Of a DNA stretch of 64,000 nt, positions 62,539 through 64,000 are shown piece after piece (position 1 is the stretch's first letter; each line of letters opens with the position of its first letter). The notes beneath the pieces were generated by a model. The model saw only the letters and a program-made list of their open reading frames with translations, ran no database searches and was not told the origin of the DNA. Location of the stretch: assembly GCF_000931935.2 (NCBI RefSeq), contig NZ_AZAC01000008.1:1-64000 (forward strand). Direction: 5' to 3'. The position numbers and the translations under genes were made by a program. Origin of the DNA: Dethiosulfatarculus sandiegensis. GTDB taxonomy: Bacteria; Desulfobacterota; Desulfarculia; Desulfarculales; Desulfarculaceae.

Positions 62539-63794
62539 CACAAACTCCTTTGGGTTGAGGCCGCCAGACGGCCTTTTTTATATACCGCGGCCATGGGGTT
62601 GATCCCTGCCCGATAGGCGATTACTGCCGGTGATTCTCCTGCCAAAAGGCAGAAGTCAGCCTGCTTGCCCGGCTCCAAGGAACCCACCTTGTGCCCCAGG
62701 TTCAAGGCGTAGGCTGCGTTCAAAGTGGCGGCTGTAAGGGCCTCTTCCAAGCTTAGACCCATCTGCATCACCGCCAGGCCAAAGACAAAGGCCATGGAAA
62801 GCACATAACTGGAACCCGGGTTGCAGTCTGTGGCCAGGGCCACGGCCAGTCCGGCTTCCAGCATGGTCCGGGCCGGGGCATAGGGCTTTTTAAGGCTATA
62901 GGCCGTGGCCGGTAAAAGTATGGCCACCACCTGCGCTTTTGCCATTTCGGCTATGCTTTCCGGGCTAACCGCCAACAGATGGTCTGCGCTGATTGCCTTT
63001 AACTGCGCGGCCAGGCCGCCGCCGCCCAGGTCATGAACCTCGTCGGCATGCAGTTTGGGCAAAAGCCCGTGTTTTTTGCCCGCAAGAAGGATGCGTTTAG
63101 ACTGTTCTTTTGTGAATACGCCTTTTTCACAAAAAACATCGGCAAATTTGGCTATGCCCTGTTCGGCCACCTTGGGGATCATTTCATCTATGAGTAAATC
63201 CACATATTCCTCCGGCCGGTCTTTCTTTTCCCTGGGGATGGCATGGGCCCCTAAAAAAGTGGCCACAATATCCTGAGAAGCCTTTTGACCCGCCAGCTCT
63301 ATCACCGAGAGCATTTTGAGCTCATTTTCCGTATCCAGGCCATAGCCGCTTTTAATCTCAACTGTGGTGGAACCGTGGGCCAGGGCCAGATCCAGATGTT
63401 CGAGGGTTGTCTTGAGCAGGTCTTCCCGAGAGGCCTTTCGCACGGAGTCCACACTGTTCAAGATGCCCCCGCCGCGTTTTAAAATTTCCAGATAGGGCAC
63501 ACCTTGGATGCGTTCTGAAAACTCCTTTTCCCTGGTTTGGGCAAAACACATATGGGTGTGTGGATCAACCAGCCCGGGAATCATGGCCCGGCCTTGGCAG
63601 TCTATTATCTCGGCATCATCGCCTGCCCGGCTCAATACTTCTTCTTGGGGCCCCACTGCCTTGATAACACCCCGATGATGCCAAAGAGCGCCTCGGGCAA
63701 GGGTCATCACCCGGCCCTGCTCAGACCCGGCCAGGGCGCGGCCAGGGTCCAGGGGGGTGTGGATATTGGCGTTTATATGTACTGTGCCCGGCAT
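62538..63794 (-). CDS. hutI: Imidazolonepropionase
   Basis: Third step of the hut pathway: hydrolysis of 4-imidazolone-5-propionate to N-formimino-L-glutamate. A 418-residue metal-dependent amidohydrolase: VDPHTHMCF gives the His-x-His zinc site, then EKEFSERIQGVPYLEILKRG and KSGYGLDTENELKML, HADEV and ATDCNPGSS. Standard length. GAGG lies eight bases before ATG 63794. Starts three bases after the upstream formimidoyltransferase gene ends, and its stop overlaps the cyclodeaminase start, so this is a tight operon. Confidence 0.96.
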   Translation of the reverse strand: MPGTVHINANIHTPLDPGRALAGSEQGRVMTLARGALWHHRGVIKAVGPQEEVLSRAGDDAEIIDCQGRAMIPGLVDPHTHMCFAQTREKEFSERIQGVPYLEILKRGGGILNSVDSVRKASREDLLKTTLEHLDLALAHGSTTVEIKSGYGLDTENELKMLSVIELAGQKASQDIVATFLGAHAIPREKKDRPEEYVDLLIDEMIPKVAEQGIAKFADVFCEKGVFTKEQSKRILLAGKKHGLLPKLHADEVHDLGGGGLAAQLKAISADHLLAVSPESIAEMAKAQVVAILLPATAYSLKKPYAPARTMLEAGLAVALATDCNPGSSYVLSMAFVFGLAVMQMGLSLEEALTAATLNAAYALNLGHKVGSLEPGKQADFCLLAGESPAVIAYRAGINPMAAVYKKGRLAASTQRSL

Positions 63795-63797
63795 TTT

Positions 63798-64000
63798 CTA
63801 GGCCTCGCCCCCTGAGCCCAACAGGGCCAGTTCCACCACCTGTTCGGGCTTGAAGTCATTGAGTTGCAGATAGTAGGCCGCGCTATCAAGCAAGGCCTGT
63901 GCGGGAATCATGCCGTAAACCTCGCATTCGGCAACGGAAACTCCCCAACGGGCCGCCTCCATGCGGATCATTTCCACCACCCGGTAGAGTGCGTTTTTTT
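63798..64000 (-). CDS. ftcD: Glutamate formimidoyltransferase, C-terminal part (cut by window edge)
   Basis: Only the last 67 codons are inside the window; the 5' end lies beyond base 64000. The visible part (LYRVVEMIRMEAARWGVSV, IPAQALLDSAAYYLQL) matches the C-terminal portion of glutamate formimidoyltransferase, which transfers the formimino group from formiminoglutamate to tetrahydrofolate. It ends in TAG at 63798-63800 and has no fused cyclodeaminase, which instead is the separate gene at 61909. It precedes hutI with a three-base gap. Confidence 0.85.
   Translation of the reverse strand, partial: KNALYRVVEMIRMEAARWGVSVAECEVYGMIPAQALLDSAAYYLQLNDFKPEQVVELALLGSGGEA

Overview
The window looks like a chromosomal piece of an anaerobic, Gram-negative bacterium of the Desulfobacterota (former Deltaproteobacteria). 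The support is indirect: two DUF169 proteins, two cytoplasmic molybdopterin oxidoreductases with Fe-S and flavoprotein partners, an acyl-CoA dehydrogenase/ETF cluster, FeoAB, a TonB receptor (so an outer membrane is present) and a histidine-degradation cluster. No rRNA or 16S marker is present, so I do not name a genus. No rRNA, tRNA, CRISPR array, transposase or phage gene was found. Base composition is moderately GC-rich, with clearly AT-rich stretches at both DUF169/TetR borders, around the sensor protein at 53-56 kb and above all in mcrBC (56.4-59.9 kb).

Layout. 0.5-4.2 kb: exported metallophosphoesterase, a broken DUF169 fragment, an intact DUF169 gene and a TetR regulator with a perfect 16-bp palindrome at its promoter. 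4.4-9.6 kb: sahH, a GAF protein, a DapA-family aldolase/lyase and an HDOD protein. 9.6-15 kb: a minus-strand run of GH13_18 phosphorylase, aminotransferase, EamA exporter and AraC regulator. 15.8-18.2 kb: feoA-feoB. 18.3-21.2 kb: D-threonine-aldolase-like PLP enzyme and a radical SAM protein. 21.6-24.7 kb: acyl-CoA dehydrogenase, etfB, etfA. 24.7-26.3 kb: MltF-like lytic transglycosylase.

26.5-33.3 kb is a coherent uptake locus: PchR-like AraC regulator, TonB receptor, a methyltransferase of the O-methyltransferase 2 family, then an ABC importer (binding protein, permease, ATPase) with overlapping genes. 33.4-39.4 kb is a minus-strand redox operon: molybdopterin subunit, four-cluster ferredoxin subunit, and a 1039-residue fusion of an eroded NuoF-like module, a GltD-like FAD/NAD(P) module, a ferredoxin tail and a zinc-ribbon-like end. 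40.4-49.3 kb holds a small helical protein, a second DUF169 protein, a large GT-C-like membrane protein, a decayed exported-protein gene with two in-frame stops, a YqhA-family protein and a lipoprotein with an internal duplication. 49.6-55.6 kb holds a second molybdopterin oxidoreductase whose N-terminus is a fused TorD-type chaperone, a receiver-like protein lacking the phospho-acceptor Asp, and a PAS sensor that ends soon after its HisKA helix pair with no ATPase domain. 55.9-59.9 kb: arsenate reductase/LMW phosphatase-like protein and a McrBC type IV restriction system. 60.3-64 kb: hutH, cyclodeaminase, hutI and the end of a glutamate formimidoyltransferase gene running off the window.

Most worth following up: the TorD-Mo-enzyme fusion with its inactive-looking receiver partner, the eroded NuoF-GltD fusion operon, and the TonB/ABC/methyltransferase uptake locus. 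Many start codons were moved inward from the longest reading frame on the basis of Shine-Dalgarno spacing and family N-termini; each entry says so.
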